A stretch of DNA of 64,000 nt, taken from assembly GCF_050750585.1 (NCBI RefSeq), contig NZ_JBOJLM010000004.1, forward strand, positions 124,001-188,000. Reading direction: 5' to 3'. The notes under the pieces were generated by a model. It was not told the origin of the DNA, ran no database searches, and worked only from the letters and a program-made list of their open reading frames with translations. Positions 8,113-17,497 of the stretch are shown one piece after another (within the stretch, counting starts at the first letter, position 1; each line of letters opens with the position of its first letter). Made by a program: the position numbers and the translations under genes. This DNA comes from Salinimicrobium sp050750585. GTDB taxonomy: Bacteria > Bacteroidota > Bacteroidia > Flavobacteriales > Flavobacteriaceae.

Positions 8113-9771
8113 TTACAATTTCTTGTTTAGGAGAATTTCCTGAAAAGCACTTTCATTGCCTGTGCGATCAATAGTAGTTACGGCAACAGCCTCTAAAAAG
8201 ACCTTTTCTCCATTCTTCCTTTCAACATACTGGCTAAATTTAGTTTCATTAGTATTGCGGTCAAAAATCTTGTAGCTCCAGGTATCTCCATACTTAAAAT
8301 AAACAACATACTTAAAACCATCTTCAGCATTGACGGGAGGTACCCAGGTAATTTTAATTGACTGGCCTTCAGTAACTGGTACAACAACAGGACTTTCGGG
8401 TGCTGTATTGTCTAACCACGGGCTGGCAGGAACCAGTGCCGGCTTTTTATATGGCCCTTCAGAAATGCTTTTTAGAAGCTCCGGATGTTTTACAAGAGGA
8501 CCAATGCTCCAGTGCACTACTCCCGGATTTTTGGGCATCATTCCCCGGGTGATCATGATCTGATTGATAGTTTCATCAATATTTTTCTCATCTCCTCCAA
8601 GACCTACATTAATGCCAGGCCACAGGTGACGTTCTTCAAAGTTTTGGCTACCCCACCATCCCAGGAGAACAGGAAAACTTTGGCCTTCGGTATTTATCTT
8701 CCAGTACAACTGAGGCGTGTAGTAATCTACCCAGCCTTTATTAAGCCATAGTTTTGCGTCGGCATAAAGCTCATCGTATTGATCATAGCCTGTTACAGAT
8801 TTTGGGTATCCGGGTCTCCAGATGCCGAAGGGGCTCAATCCGAATTTTACGGCCGGTTTTTCAGCTTTTATTTTTTTATAAAGGTTTTCTATAAAATCGT
8901 TTACGTGATATCTTCTCCAGTCTCCTCTTGTCAATTTTCCACCTGTATTTTGATAGGCTGTCCAACTCTTGTCATCGGGAAAATCTTCTCCGTTATTATA
9001 TGAATCATACGGATAGAAATAATCATCAAAATGGATTCCGTCGAGATCATATCTCTTGATAAGATCCATTACAACGGCTGTTGAACGTTGTTTGGTTCCT
9101 TCTTGTGCAGGATCCATCCACCACATTCCGTTCTTAAGCTTTACCACAAGCTCAGGATTAGTTTTTACTACTGACTCTTCACTGATCTCTTTGGAAGAAT
9201 GATGTGCACGATAAGGGTTAAGCCATGCGTGTAATTCCAGCCCGCGATCATGAGCGGCCTCTATCCAAAAATGAAGCGGATCATAAAAAGGTTCAGGTGC
9301 CTGTCCCTGCTTTCCTGTAAGGTAATAAGACCAGGGTTCTAATTCACTCTCGTAAAGAGCATCTGCCTGCGGGCGAACCTGAAAGATCACCGCGTTAAAA
9401 TTGTTCTTTTTAAGCATGTCAAGCAAGGCAATAGCTTCCCTTTGCTGCTCTGTAACACTCAACCCAGGTTTGCTGGGCCAGTTAATATTGGCCACAGTGG
9501 CCACCCAGGCAGCACGGAATTCCCTATCGGCCTGTGGATGATTGACAGGTTCTTCAATAATCTCTTCAACAACTGCAACGGTGTCTTTTACCGGAAGTGG
9601 TGTAGGAATTTCTTGTGGTTCAGCAGGTGCTTCGGGCCTTTCAGGTTGGGGTACTTGTGCTACTTCCGAAGGTTCTTTGGGAGTAGGTGTTGTAGATTTT
9701 TGGGTTTTACAAGCCTGCAACAACAAAAGTATGCTGCAAAAAAGAATAAAAGAGGTTTTAATTCGTGTCAT
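8113..9771 (-). CDS. GHL10 (DUF187, DigH/YddW-like) glycosyl hydrolase lipoprotein
   Basis: The 552-residue lipoprotein has lipobox Cys21 (LLLLQAC), a Pro/Glu-rich linker at about 25-75, a GHL10 TIM barrel at about 82-400 and an FN3-like C-terminal domain at about 440-545. Diagnostic stretches are FRAAWVATVANINWP at the barrel start and LDGIHFDDYFYPYD, which holds likely catalytic Asp residues. E. coli DigH (YddW), of this family, cleaves denuded peptidoglycan glycan strands. That fits its place beside MurQ, GH20, NlpC/P60 and dipeptide epimerase genes. It should face the periplasm or cell surface. A strong hairpin lies between it and susD. Confidence 0.9.
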   Translation of the reverse strand: MTRIKTSFILFCSILLLLQACKTQKSTTPTPKEPSEVAQVPQPERPEAPAEPQEIPTPLPVKDTVAVVEEIIEEPVNHPQADREFRAAWVATVANINWPSKPGLSVTEQQREAIALLDMLKKNNFNAVIFQVRPQADALYESELEPWSYYLTGKQGQAPEPFYDPLHFWIEAAHDRGLELHAWLNPYRAHHSSKEISEESVVKTNPELVVKLKNGMWWMDPAQEGTKQRSTAVVMDLIKRYDLDGIHFDDYFYPYDSYNNGEDFPDDKSWTAYQNTGGKLTRGDWRRYHVNDFIENLYKKIKAEKPAVKFGLSPFGIWRPGYPKSVTGYDQYDELYADAKLWLNKGWVDYYTPQLYWKINTEGQSFPVLLGWWGSQNFEERHLWPGINVGLGGDEKNIDETINQIMITRGMMPKNPGVVHWSIGPLVKHPELLKSISEGPYKKPALVPASPWLDNTAPESPVVVPVTEGQSIKITWVPPVNAEDGFKYVVYFKYGDTWSYKIFDRNTNETKFSQYVERKNGEKVFLEAVAVTTIDRTGNESAFQEILLNKKL

Positions 9772-9798
9772 GATTGAGGTGTAAGGGATAAGATAGAC

Positions 9799-9848
9799 TA
9801 CGCAAAAAAATATAAAAAATTGCCCCCCAGGTTTTCACCAAAGGGGGC
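9799..9848 (-). terminator. Terminator or attenuator after susD
   Basis: On the minus strand a GCCCCC (9843-9848) / GGGGGC (9822-9827) stem with a short loop is followed by a T-rich tract (complement of 9799-9820). It lies between the susD stop and the GHL10 gene, so it may lower expression of the downstream enzyme genes relative to susCD. Confidence 0.7.
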
Positions 9849-9881
9849 TAATTTATCTGAAATACCAGGATGGTTAATTAA

Positions 9882-11630
9882 CTACCAGCCAGGGTTTTGT
9901 TCCAGTTCAACCCCTTGATCTGCATAAAGCTTAATTTGATCTAACGGTAAAGGTCTTAGGTACACTCTTGGATCATCAAAAGGTCTTTGAACCTCTGGTG
10001 AAGATGCAGGCACAATATAGCCTTTGGTTGCACTCGCAGGTAACCTGTTACCTTCAACATCGGCTAAATGAATTGCAGAAAGATCTGCATCAGGATTCTG
10101 GGCCTGAAGCACCTCTTTATCAATCCATGCACCCATGTTGATAGGGTAATTCTCTATAGTATCTACATAGTTGTATTTACCCCAACGTCTAAGGTCATCA
10201 TTTCTAAAGCCTTCCATCATGAGCTCTACTCTTCGCTCTCTACGAATTTCCCATATAATAGCAGGGACACTTGGATCCCTATCGGGATCGTCGTAGGTTT
10301 GACCATTCACTGCGGGCATATCACCAGCGAGTTGTAAAGCAGGTAGATCAACTTCTGGCCTGGCACGTAGTACATTGATCGACTTATCAAGATCGGCCTG
10401 AGTAAGTGCAGGTCCTCCAAGAGTGGCTAATTCGGCTGCAGCTTCAGCATAATTGATCAAAACTTCTCCATAACGAATGATGGGAGCATCGGTTGGGTTA
10501 AGGTTGGAACTGCCTACAGGATCTTCGGCAATCTCTTCATTGAGAAATTTATGTACTGCCACACCAGATGTTGAATACCTGGAACTGGTTTGATTTACTC
10601 TTAGTTCATAAGGAACAAAAGTTTCAGACATTCTTCCGTCCCTGTTTGCGAATAACTCATCTACCCCATGATCTCCTTCATAAAGCGGAGAGAGTTCTAC
10701 CGGAAGCCCATCTTCAGCTAAATAAGTATCGAGAGCATCCTTGGAAGGCCCGGTTTGAGGCTCTTTATTGTTATAACTATTAAGAGCATGAGTAAGTATT
10801 CCCTCTTCATATTCCCTGTATAGGATCACTTCTGGATTACCGGAAAGATCGAGAGAATTGAAAACAGATCTATAATCTCCCAGAGAGAATTTCCCGCTTT
10901 GAATAACTTCATTCGCAGCCCATTTTGCAGCTTCTAAATATTCTGCAGCTCTTTCGGTATCACCGTTATTGTATTTTTGCCACGTTCCTTCAAAAAGGAA
11001 TATTCTGGACATAAAAGCTAAAACAACGTTTCGATTGACCATTTGGCCTTCATTCTTCACATCTTCTCTTACGTTTTCTGCAGCATATCTAAAATCTTCC
11101 AGAACTTTATCCATAACGAAACCACGAGAGTCACGAGGACGGTAAAGGTTTTCAACATCATTTTCGGCGATCTCTTCTTCGTACCATGGCACATCACCAA
11201 AACGACTAACAAGATCATGGTATTCAAGTGCTCTAAAGAAACGACCTATCCCTGTCCAGTGAGCGTTGGCTTCTTCATCCATATCGGCTAATTGAAGCCT
11301 GTCGATAAATATGTTTGCCTTACGCACCCATCCAAAATCCCATCCTCCACCTGAAGCAGGTGCAACTCTGGTAAATTGTGCGGGTGCCGCAGGGGCAAAA
11401 TCATCGTTTAAAACTTCTCCTGAAAAGTAATCTCCCCAGGTGTAGCCAGAGCCATACCCTACAAAATACGCAGGGTAAAAGCCATAAGCAAAAGTCTCTA
11501 CATTTTCTTCTGAAGTCCAGTAGCCGGGATCTTCAAACTGGTTTGTGGGCGGCACATCCAGAAAATCTTTTTCACAGCCTATAATTCCAAGGGCCAGAAA
11601 AAGCATTAAATATAATTTCGTAGTCTTCAT
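9882..11630 (-). CDS. SusD/RagB-family glycan-binding lipoprotein
   Basis: The 582-residue outer-membrane lipoprotein has lipobox Cys19 (LGIIGC) followed by the FLDVPPTNQ stretch typical of SusD N-termini. It has TPR-like helices and a C-terminal SusD domain ending in the conserved DPRxYLRPLPxDQ-like region. SusD proteins cap the SusC channel and bind the oligosaccharide being imported. The gene is 18 nt downstream of susC, the usual pair order. The ligand is not readable from sequence; neighbours suggest muropeptides or amino-sugar oligomers (inference). No SusE/F-like binding protein follows. Confidence 0.96.
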   Translation of the reverse strand: MKTTKLYLMLFLALGIIGCEKDFLDVPPTNQFEDPGYWTSEENVETFAYGFYPAYFVGYGSGYTWGDYFSGEVLNDDFAPAAPAQFTRVAPASGGGWDFGWVRKANIFIDRLQLADMDEEANAHWTGIGRFFRALEYHDLVSRFGDVPWYEEEIAENDVENLYRPRDSRGFVMDKVLEDFRYAAENVREDVKNEGQMVNRNVVLAFMSRIFLFEGTWQKYNNGDTERAAEYLEAAKWAANEVIQSGKFSLGDYRSVFNSLDLSGNPEVILYREYEEGILTHALNSYNNKEPQTGPSKDALDTYLAEDGLPVELSPLYEGDHGVDELFANRDGRMSETFVPYELRVNQTSSRYSTSGVAVHKFLNEEIAEDPVGSSNLNPTDAPIIRYGEVLINYAEAAAELATLGGPALTQADLDKSINVLRARPEVDLPALQLAGDMPAVNGQTYDDPDRDPSVPAIIWEIRRERRVELMMEGFRNDDLRRWGKYNYVDTIENYPINMGAWIDKEVLQAQNPDADLSAIHLADVEGNRLPASATKGYIVPASSPEVQRPFDDPRVYLRPLPLDQIKLYADQGVELEQNPGW

Positions 11631-11648
11631 ACTTCTTTTAATTTTTTA

Positions 11649-14600
11649 TTATATGGACGCTTGAATTCCAAAAGAAAGGTTTCTACGGAAGGGGTACACC
11701 CGTCCAAAAGTATTTGGATCATTAAGACCAGCACTTGTGTAATCTACTTCCGGATCTAATGGCATGTCTAAATTATCCCATTCAAAGAGGTTTTCTCCAC
11801 TAAAATAAACCCTGAATTTATTCATGCCTAAACTCTCTGTAATATTGCCCGGAAGCGAATATCCTACAGTAAGGTTCTTCATTCTAAGATATGACATATC
11901 CTGAAGGTAACGACTTTGAGGCATAAAGTTCCTTATTGTATTTGACTGAGACTGGTCTGTTGGCTTTGGATAGAATGCATTGGTATTCTCAGGGGTCCAA
12001 TAATCCAATTGGTGTGCATACCAACCTTCGTTGTAACGGTAACCAGGAATTACAACAGGCCCGTTTGCCCACATTTCTCTTTTTCCAACTCCCTGCATAA
12101 ATACGCTAAGATCAAACCCTTTCCAATCTGCAGCAATTCTGAAACCATACTGCCAGCGAGGAGTAGAATTCCCAATAACTTTCATGTCTCCCGAATCACC
12201 CACAGTTTCAGTTCCATAGTTAATCACACCATCCCCATTAAGGTCACGGTATTTTACGTCACCTGGGCCATACTGGAACCAGCTATTCTCGTAAAGTTCC
12301 TGTGAAGGGATTCCTGCTACAGGAGTACCATCGGCATTAAAGTCGCTTTCCTGGTATAATCTATCAGTTTCATATCCCCATATTTCTCCAAGCATCTTTC
12401 CTTCATAATTGTTATAAATTCTCATGGTCGAATTGGCAAACTTAGTGATCTCTTCCTCGTAATCTGTCAAAGTTGCTGTCGCACTAATATTCAAGCCATT
12501 ATCAAAGGAATGTTTAAAGTCGGCTGCAATTTCAAAACCGGTAGTTGTTAACTCTCCATAGTTCCTTTTTGGAGCTCCTGTTCCAAAAGAATTTGGAAGG
12601 GTAACACCAGCACTGTGCATATCGCTAACCACTCTTTCATACCAGTCAAAACTTAACCCTAGCCTGTTCTGGAAAAATCTTGCATCAACTCCAAGATCAA
12701 GGGTTGTCACAGTTTCCCAGGTTAAACTGGCAGGTTGCGCAGGAGGTGTCCCTACAGTAACACGATCGGCACCATCAATAACCCATCCTGAATTGGAAGG
12801 ATTCATTATTCGGTAAATACTACCAAGTGATGCATTAGGATTCCCCAAAGATCCCCATGAACCTCTCAATTTCAGGAAAGACAGGTATGGCTTACTAAAG
12901 TCCATATAATCTTCTTCAGAAAGTACGTAACCTGCCGAGAAAGATGGAAAGAATGCCCACTTTTTATCTGCTGACAAAAGAGAAGCTCCATCATAACGTC
13001 CATTTACTTCCAGTAAGAATTTATCTTGAAATGAATAGTTTATTCTTCCGAAGAAACCAAGATTTTTCCATTTGTTCCTGGCACCATCAACAAATTGATC
13101 ACCAGTCGCCAAATCTAATTCCCCTTTGTCTGGGTCAATAAGGTTTCTTCTTTCGGAAGAATGATACCAATACTCGTACTCTTCGTAATCTCCCCCCGCA
13201 ATTATCTTAATGTCATGATCTTCTCCCAATAACTTATTGTATGTGGCAAAAGCTTTTGCTGTATTTCGGTTACTCCAGTCAGAAGCGTATTCCACTCTGT
13301 TGTAGGACGCACTACTATATGGTTCATACACAAGGTTTGAACCTGTAGACCAGAAATTATAAGCTGAAAGTACACCACCAACTCTATGTTCATGGCCTTC
13401 GTTACGGTCATGAGTATAATCAAAATCAATAGAAAGATCTTCAATAGGAGTCAATGTTCCTCCCAGTGTTATCCTTGTCATATTATCTGTATACTCATTC
13501 ATATTTGCCTGCTCTACTTCAGAAATATGATTTCTGAACGGATGCCCTTCATAAGTACCGTAAGGATATACAGCCGGCCACCTGGTAACATAATACCATG
13601 GATCATATGTGGCACTTGAAAAGTAGAAAGGCTGTGTAGTTAAAGAACTGTTATATTGAATGTTTGCTCGTGTAGAGACCCAATCGGTAATAGAAGAGTT
13701 AACACTAAGATTAATGTTATACCTCTGGTATTCATCGGGATTTGTTTTTAAAACCCCTACCTGGTCAAGGTATCCAAGCCCCAGATAATAGTTTGTATTT
13801 TCACTACCACCTGATACAGAAAGATCATGTTTTTGTTGCGGAGACCATTCTTTCACAAACAGATCCATCGCATCCCAGGAACGATAGAAGAATAAACGAC
13901 CATCCCTAATCTCGAAGTCACGGCCAAGCACCATTTCAGGTCCTAAATCCTGACCACCATACTGCTGTTCCCACTCTCTCATTTTTTGCACTCCAAGGTC
14001 GTCAAAGTACATACCAACAGTACCAAAAGAAGGAAGATCTGGGATTCTCCTTCTCACAGCTGCAAGAGCCATTTCGGCACCGTCAGCTGCCGGTGCGATC
14101 TCTGGTATGGTCGTAGGAGTTTGCCAGCTAAAGTTGTTCGAATATGAAATTGTTGGAGCTGTATTTCTTTGTCCTTTTTTAGTAGTGATAAGAATAACAC
14201 CCCAGGTACCACGGGCACCATATATAGAGGTTGAAGCTGCATCCTTAAGTACAGAAATGTTTTCAATATCCTGTGGGTTGATCATTTGAAGGTTTGGCAC
14301 CTCCACGTTATCCACAAGAATAAGAGGTTCAGCTCCTCCATCAGTTCCAAGGGTTCCCACATTACCACGAAGTTTGATCATTGGATTATCCCCAATTTGT
14401 CCACTTGGTGCACTAATTGTGAGACCAGGAGTCGTTCCCTGTAAACCACGGGCCACATCGGTAATAGGCCTTGCTTCAAGGACTTCGGTATCTACTGTAG
14501 ATACGGCCCCTGTAAGGTTCGCTCTTTTCTGAACACCATATCCAACAACAACAACCTCTTGCAGGTCCTGCACATCACTGGTCATTGTTACCTGAACAAT

Positions 14601-14870
14601 GTCTCTTCCGTTCACCGGAATCTCCTGGGTTTCGAATCCTACATAGGAAAAAACCAATACGGGATTAGCCCCGGTCACGTTAAGAGAGTATTCCCCGTCA
14701 AAATTGGTGGTTGTACCCACTGAGGTCCCTTTTTGATAAACCGACGCTCCTGGAATTGGCATTCCAGATTCATCGAGTACTTGTCCTGAAATCTCTATTT
14801 CCTGCGCAAACGATTTCGTCAAAACGCCTAAAATAAAAAAGACAAGAAGCAGATGTAATTTTCTTCTCAT
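11649..14870 (-). CDS. SusC/RagA-family TonB-linked outer membrane transporter
   Basis: The 1073-residue protein has a signal peptide (1-22), a carboxypeptidase-regulatory-like N-terminal domain (about 26-100), a plug domain starting near the EVVVVGYGVQKRANLTGAV stretch (about 105-230) and a 22-strand beta-barrel. It imports oligomers through the outer membrane using TonB energy, together with SusD. It follows a 159-nt gap after murQ that contains a 25-bp dyad at 14985-15009, so it probably starts a second transcription unit of the locus. Length and architecture are normal for the family. Substrate assignment rests on the neighbouring enzymes. Confidence 0.97.
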   Translation of the reverse strand: MRRKLHLLLVFFILGVLTKSFAQEIEISGQVLDESGMPIPGASVYQKGTSVGTTTNFDGEYSLNVTGANPVLVFSYVGFETQEIPVNGRDIVQVTMTSDVQDLQEVVVVGYGVQKRANLTGAVSTVDTEVLEARPITDVARGLQGTTPGLTISAPSGQIGDNPMIKLRGNVGTLGTDGGAEPLILVDNVEVPNLQMINPQDIENISVLKDAASTSIYGARGTWGVILITTKKGQRNTAPTISYSNNFSWQTPTTIPEIAPAADGAEMALAAVRRRIPDLPSFGTVGMYFDDLGVQKMREWEQQYGGQDLGPEMVLGRDFEIRDGRLFFYRSWDAMDLFVKEWSPQQKHDLSVSGGSENTNYYLGLGYLDQVGVLKTNPDEYQRYNINLSVNSSITDWVSTRANIQYNSSLTTQPFYFSSATYDPWYYVTRWPAVYPYGTYEGHPFRNHISEVEQANMNEYTDNMTRITLGGTLTPIEDLSIDFDYTHDRNEGHEHRVGGVLSAYNFWSTGSNLVYEPYSSASYNRVEYASDWSNRNTAKAFATYNKLLGEDHDIKIIAGGDYEEYEYWYHSSERRNLIDPDKGELDLATGDQFVDGARNKWKNLGFFGRINYSFQDKFLLEVNGRYDGASLLSADKKWAFFPSFSAGYVLSEEDYMDFSKPYLSFLKLRGSWGSLGNPNASLGSIYRIMNPSNSGWVIDGADRVTVGTPPAQPASLTWETVTTLDLGVDARFFQNRLGLSFDWYERVVSDMHSAGVTLPNSFGTGAPKRNYGELTTTGFEIAADFKHSFDNGLNISATATLTDYEEEITKFANSTMRIYNNYEGKMLGEIWGYETDRLYQESDFNADGTPVAGIPSQELYENSWFQYGPGDVKYRDLNGDGVINYGTETVGDSGDMKVIGNSTPRWQYGFRIAADWKGFDLSVFMQGVGKREMWANGPVVIPGYRYNEGWYAHQLDYWTPENTNAFYPKPTDQSQSNTIRNFMPQSRYLQDMSYLRMKNLTVGYSLPGNITESLGMNKFRVYFSGENLFEWDNLDMPLDPEVDYTSAGLNDPNTFGRVYPFRRNLSFGIQASI

Positions 14871-14930
14871 GATTAAATTTAGATTAAATGATCAATAGTT
14901 GGTCTTATAAAAAGTTGGAGCAAGATAAAT

Positions 14931-14939
14931 CAAATTATA
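14931..14939 (-). promoter_or_regulatory. Possible -7 element for susC
   Basis: On the minus strand the sequence TATAATTTG lies about 60 nt upstream of the susC ATG. It resembles the Bacteroidota -7 box TAnnTTTG with one extra spacer base. The -33 box is not clear. It lies downstream of the 25-bp dyad in transcription order, which would suit an upstream operator. Confidence 0.35.
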
Positions 14940-14984
14940 TTACAATAAAAACTTTTGTTAAAATAAATAACTTATCTCGTCCAT

Positions 14985-15009
14985 ACTTTTATAAAATTTT
15001 TATTAAAGT
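14985..15009. promoter_or_regulatory. Operator-like dyad upstream of susC
   Basis: Left arm ACTTTTATAAA (14985-14995), 3-nt spacer and right arm TTTATTAAAGT (14999-15009) form an inverted repeat with one mismatch. The same arms with the same 3-nt spacing occur upstream of the ROK kinase at 20523-20547, and flanking bases also match (AT before, T after). This shared layout suggests one transcription factor controls both units. The regulator is not encoded in the window. Confidence 0.65.
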
Positions 15010-15029
15010 TTAAGGAAAGTGAGAATATA

Positions 15030-15848
15030 TCAATTTTTAGATTCAAAATTCCTTAAAACGTTTCGAACACTTTTATATTTTTCCAGAAGCTTTGCCGCTT
15101 CCTCTTCTTCAATTTTAAGCTCTTCCATAATCATCTTTATACCACGGTTAACAAGTTTTTTGTTGGACAACTGCATATCCACCATTTTGTTACCTTTCAC
15201 TCTCCCCATTTTTATGAGGCTGCTGGTAGAGATCATATTGAGCACTAACTTTTGAGCAGTACCTGCTTTCATCCTGGTACTGCCGGTAACAAACTCGGGC
15301 CCTACCACTACTTCAACAGGAAATTCTACTGCTGCAGCTAAAGGGCTGCTATCGTTGCAGGTAATACATCCCGTCGCTATTCCTTCTTCCCTGGCTCTTT
15401 TAACCCCGCCTATGACGTAAGGCGTAGTTCCTGAAGCTGCTATGCCCACGAGCACATCCTTTTTGGTAATATGAAATTTTTCCAGATCCTTCCAGGCCTG
15501 CTCCAGGTCATCTTCTGCATTTTCAACAGCATGTCTTAGGGCATGGTCACCCCCTGCTATTAATCCTATCACCCAATCTTCAGAAACTCCAAAGGTTGGT
15601 GGGCATTCAGAAGCATCCAGTACACCCAATCTTCCGCTGGTTCCTGCTCCTATATAGAAGAGCCTTCCACCTTCCTGCATCCGGGCAACGATAACATCCA
15701 CCAATTCTTCAATAGCCGGTAATTGCTCTTCAATTGCCTGAGGTACAGTTTTATCTTCCTTATTGATATTGGTGAGTAATTCTTGCGTACTCATATTCTC
15801 AAGATGATCATAGTTAGATGATCTCTCGGTTGTTGGTTTATTTTCCAT
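15030..15848 (-). CDS. murQ: N-acetylmuramic acid 6-phosphate etherase
   Basis: The 272-residue SIS-domain enzyme cleaves the D-lactyl ether of MurNAc-6-P to give GlcNAc-6-P and D-lactate in the cytoplasm. Diagnostic motifs are GAGTSGRLGVLDASECPPTF, with Glu81, and HAVENAEDD, with Glu109. These match the two catalytic Glu residues of E. coli MurQ (83 and 114). The GSTRMKAGTAQKLVLNMIS stretch is also conserved. The length is a little short of the E. coli enzyme (about 298) because the C-terminal helical tail is shorter. It lies 8 nt downstream of the GH20 gene. This gene is the key evidence that the locus handles MurNAc and not just chitin. Confidence 0.97.
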   Translation of the reverse strand: MENKPTTERSSNYDHLENMSTQELLTNINKEDKTVPQAIEEQLPAIEELVDVIVARMQEGGRLFYIGAGTSGRLGVLDASECPPTFGVSEDWVIGLIAGGDHALRHAVENAEDDLEQAWKDLEKFHITKKDVLVGIAASGTTPYVIGGVKRAREEGIATGCITCNDSSPLAAAVEFPVEVVVGPEFVTGSTRMKAGTAQKLVLNMISTSSLIKMGRVKGNKMVDMQLSNKKLVNRGIKMIMEELKIEEEEAAKLLEKYKSVRNVLRNFESKN

Positions 15849-15856
15849 ACTGTATT

Positions 15857-17458
15857 TTATTTCGAAATGTAATTGATATTAGAGAAGACTCCCGGGATGG
15901 CTTTTTCTGAACCCCAATCTACACCCGGAGTTCTATAGAAGTTGATGTTCAAAGCCCTTAATCGATCCCCGTGTTTTCCAAGCCGTGTAGTAAATTCCTG
16001 ATAATCTCTTTTATCTCCGCTAGTCCAGCCTACTTCTGCCGCTGCAATAGCGCGGGGCCAGAATCTATTGTCCATCATTTCGTCGCTCAGTACAAACTCG
16101 CTCCAAACGGCTGCCTCAACTCCAATCACGTTTTCATGGTCTTTTATGAAACTATAAGTATCTTCAAGGCTAACCCCGTCTTTCTTGCACCAGTTATTGG
16201 TATTCTCCTGTCCTGTGATATTTGCATGATCAAGATAAAGCTGTGTACATAAGGAGTGGATTACTTTGATATCTTTTACTACGCTTTCAACTTTCCCATG
16301 CCATCTCTGGCTAATAAGATTGGAACTCACCTCTGCCTGGGTAACTTCTTCCCAGCCAATAGTTGTTTTCCCATGTGATTGTACAATAGAATCTGCCTTT
16401 ACAACAAACTCTTTATATCTTGGATCTTTAATCTCATCTCCACCAATGTGAATCCACGGTCCTTTAGTGATTTCGGCCATTTCTTCAATCACATCGGCAA
16501 CAAACTCATAGATCTCCGGCTTCTCAAGACAGAATTTACTCCAGCCTACATTGTAATCTTCAAAAATAGCTGGCGGAATTGCCCTTTTTGGGGTTAAATT
16601 TGAATATTCATCACAGTTTAATTCGGGGTAGGCCAGTAAAGCAGCGTATATATGCCCCGGCATATCTATTTCAGGGATTATGATAATATTTCTTGCAAGA
16701 GCATAATCCTGCAGCTCTTTGTACTCCTCTTGTGTTAAGAAACCTGATCTTCCTCTGCGTACAGAGCTTTTCCCACCTACCTCAGTAAGTTTCGGCCAGC
16801 CCTTAATTTCTATCCTCCAGCCTTGATCATCAGAAAGGTGCAGGTGCAAACGGTTCATCTTGTAAAGCGCCATTCTGTCAACGTGCCGCTTTAAATAATC
16901 CAGATCAAAGAAACTTCTGGCGACATCTACCATGGTTCCTCTCCATCCAAATTCTGGCTTGTCTTCAATAGAAGTATGTCTAAGCGCCACCTGGCCTTTT
17001 AAGTCCTCACTCTCAATTTTGGCTGGGAACATTTGGCGCAGCGTCTGAATTCCGTAGAAAAGTCCGGCTTTTGAAGCAGCCTTCAGCAGAACGCCTTCTT
17101 CGGAAATTGTCAGTAGATAGCCTTCTTCTCCTAATGAAGAATTTAAGGAACTGTCCTGTTCAATTTTCCAGTTTCCGCAGTTATCGGAAGCATTAGTAGA
17201 AACTGAAAAACCTGCTTTGGTAAGCAAGGTTTCAAGCCACTGAGAAGCCTCCTTTCCTTCCCCGGAATAGCAAATGGTATTTTGTTCAGGAATCACATAG
17301 GCTTTATCTTCCCAGCTCACCTGTGCAGGCAACGGGATAATGGCAGGAATTTCGGGAATGGCAGCAGTTTGCGGGGCTTTTAAAGTTTCTGTTCCTCCAC
17401 AAGAATTAAGGACGGCAGCAAAAAGTAAGAAACCAAGGCCTCTAAAAAGGTATTTCAT
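15857..17458 (-). CDS. GH20 beta-N-acetylhexosaminidase lipoprotein
   Basis: The 533-residue lipoprotein has lipobox Cys20 (LNSC), an N-terminal GH20b domain at about 38-160 and a GH20 TIM barrel from about 168. The catalytic pair Asp341-Glu342 sits in the HIGGDE motif; the family uses the substrate acetamido group as nucleophile. It releases terminal GlcNAc/GalNAc from non-reducing ends. In this locus it probably removes GlcNAc from GlcNAc-MurNAc fragments, doing in the periplasm what NagZ does elsewhere (inference). It lies between the creatininase-family gene (38 nt) and murQ (8 nt). Confidence 0.95.
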   Translation of the reverse strand: MKYLFRGLGFLLFAAVLNSCGGTETLKAPQTAAIPEIPAIIPLPAQVSWEDKAYVIPEQNTICYSGEGKEASQWLETLLTKAGFSVSTNASDNCGNWKIEQDSSLNSSLGEEGYLLTISEEGVLLKAASKAGLFYGIQTLRQMFPAKIESEDLKGQVALRHTSIEDKPEFGWRGTMVDVARSFFDLDYLKRHVDRMALYKMNRLHLHLSDDQGWRIEIKGWPKLTEVGGKSSVRRGRSGFLTQEEYKELQDYALARNIIIIPEIDMPGHIYAALLAYPELNCDEYSNLTPKRAIPPAIFEDYNVGWSKFCLEKPEIYEFVADVIEEMAEITKGPWIHIGGDEIKDPRYKEFVVKADSIVQSHGKTTIGWEEVTQAEVSSNLISQRWHGKVESVVKDIKVIHSLCTQLYLDHANITGQENTNNWCKKDGVSLEDTYSFIKDHENVIGVEAAVWSEFVLSDEMMDNRFWPRAIAAAEVGWTSGDKRDYQEFTTRLGKHGDRLRALNINFYRTPGVDWGSEKAIPGVFSNINYISK

Positions 17459-17497
17459 AATGACATTTTTGTAGGGTTATAATTTTCGACCGGGTTT

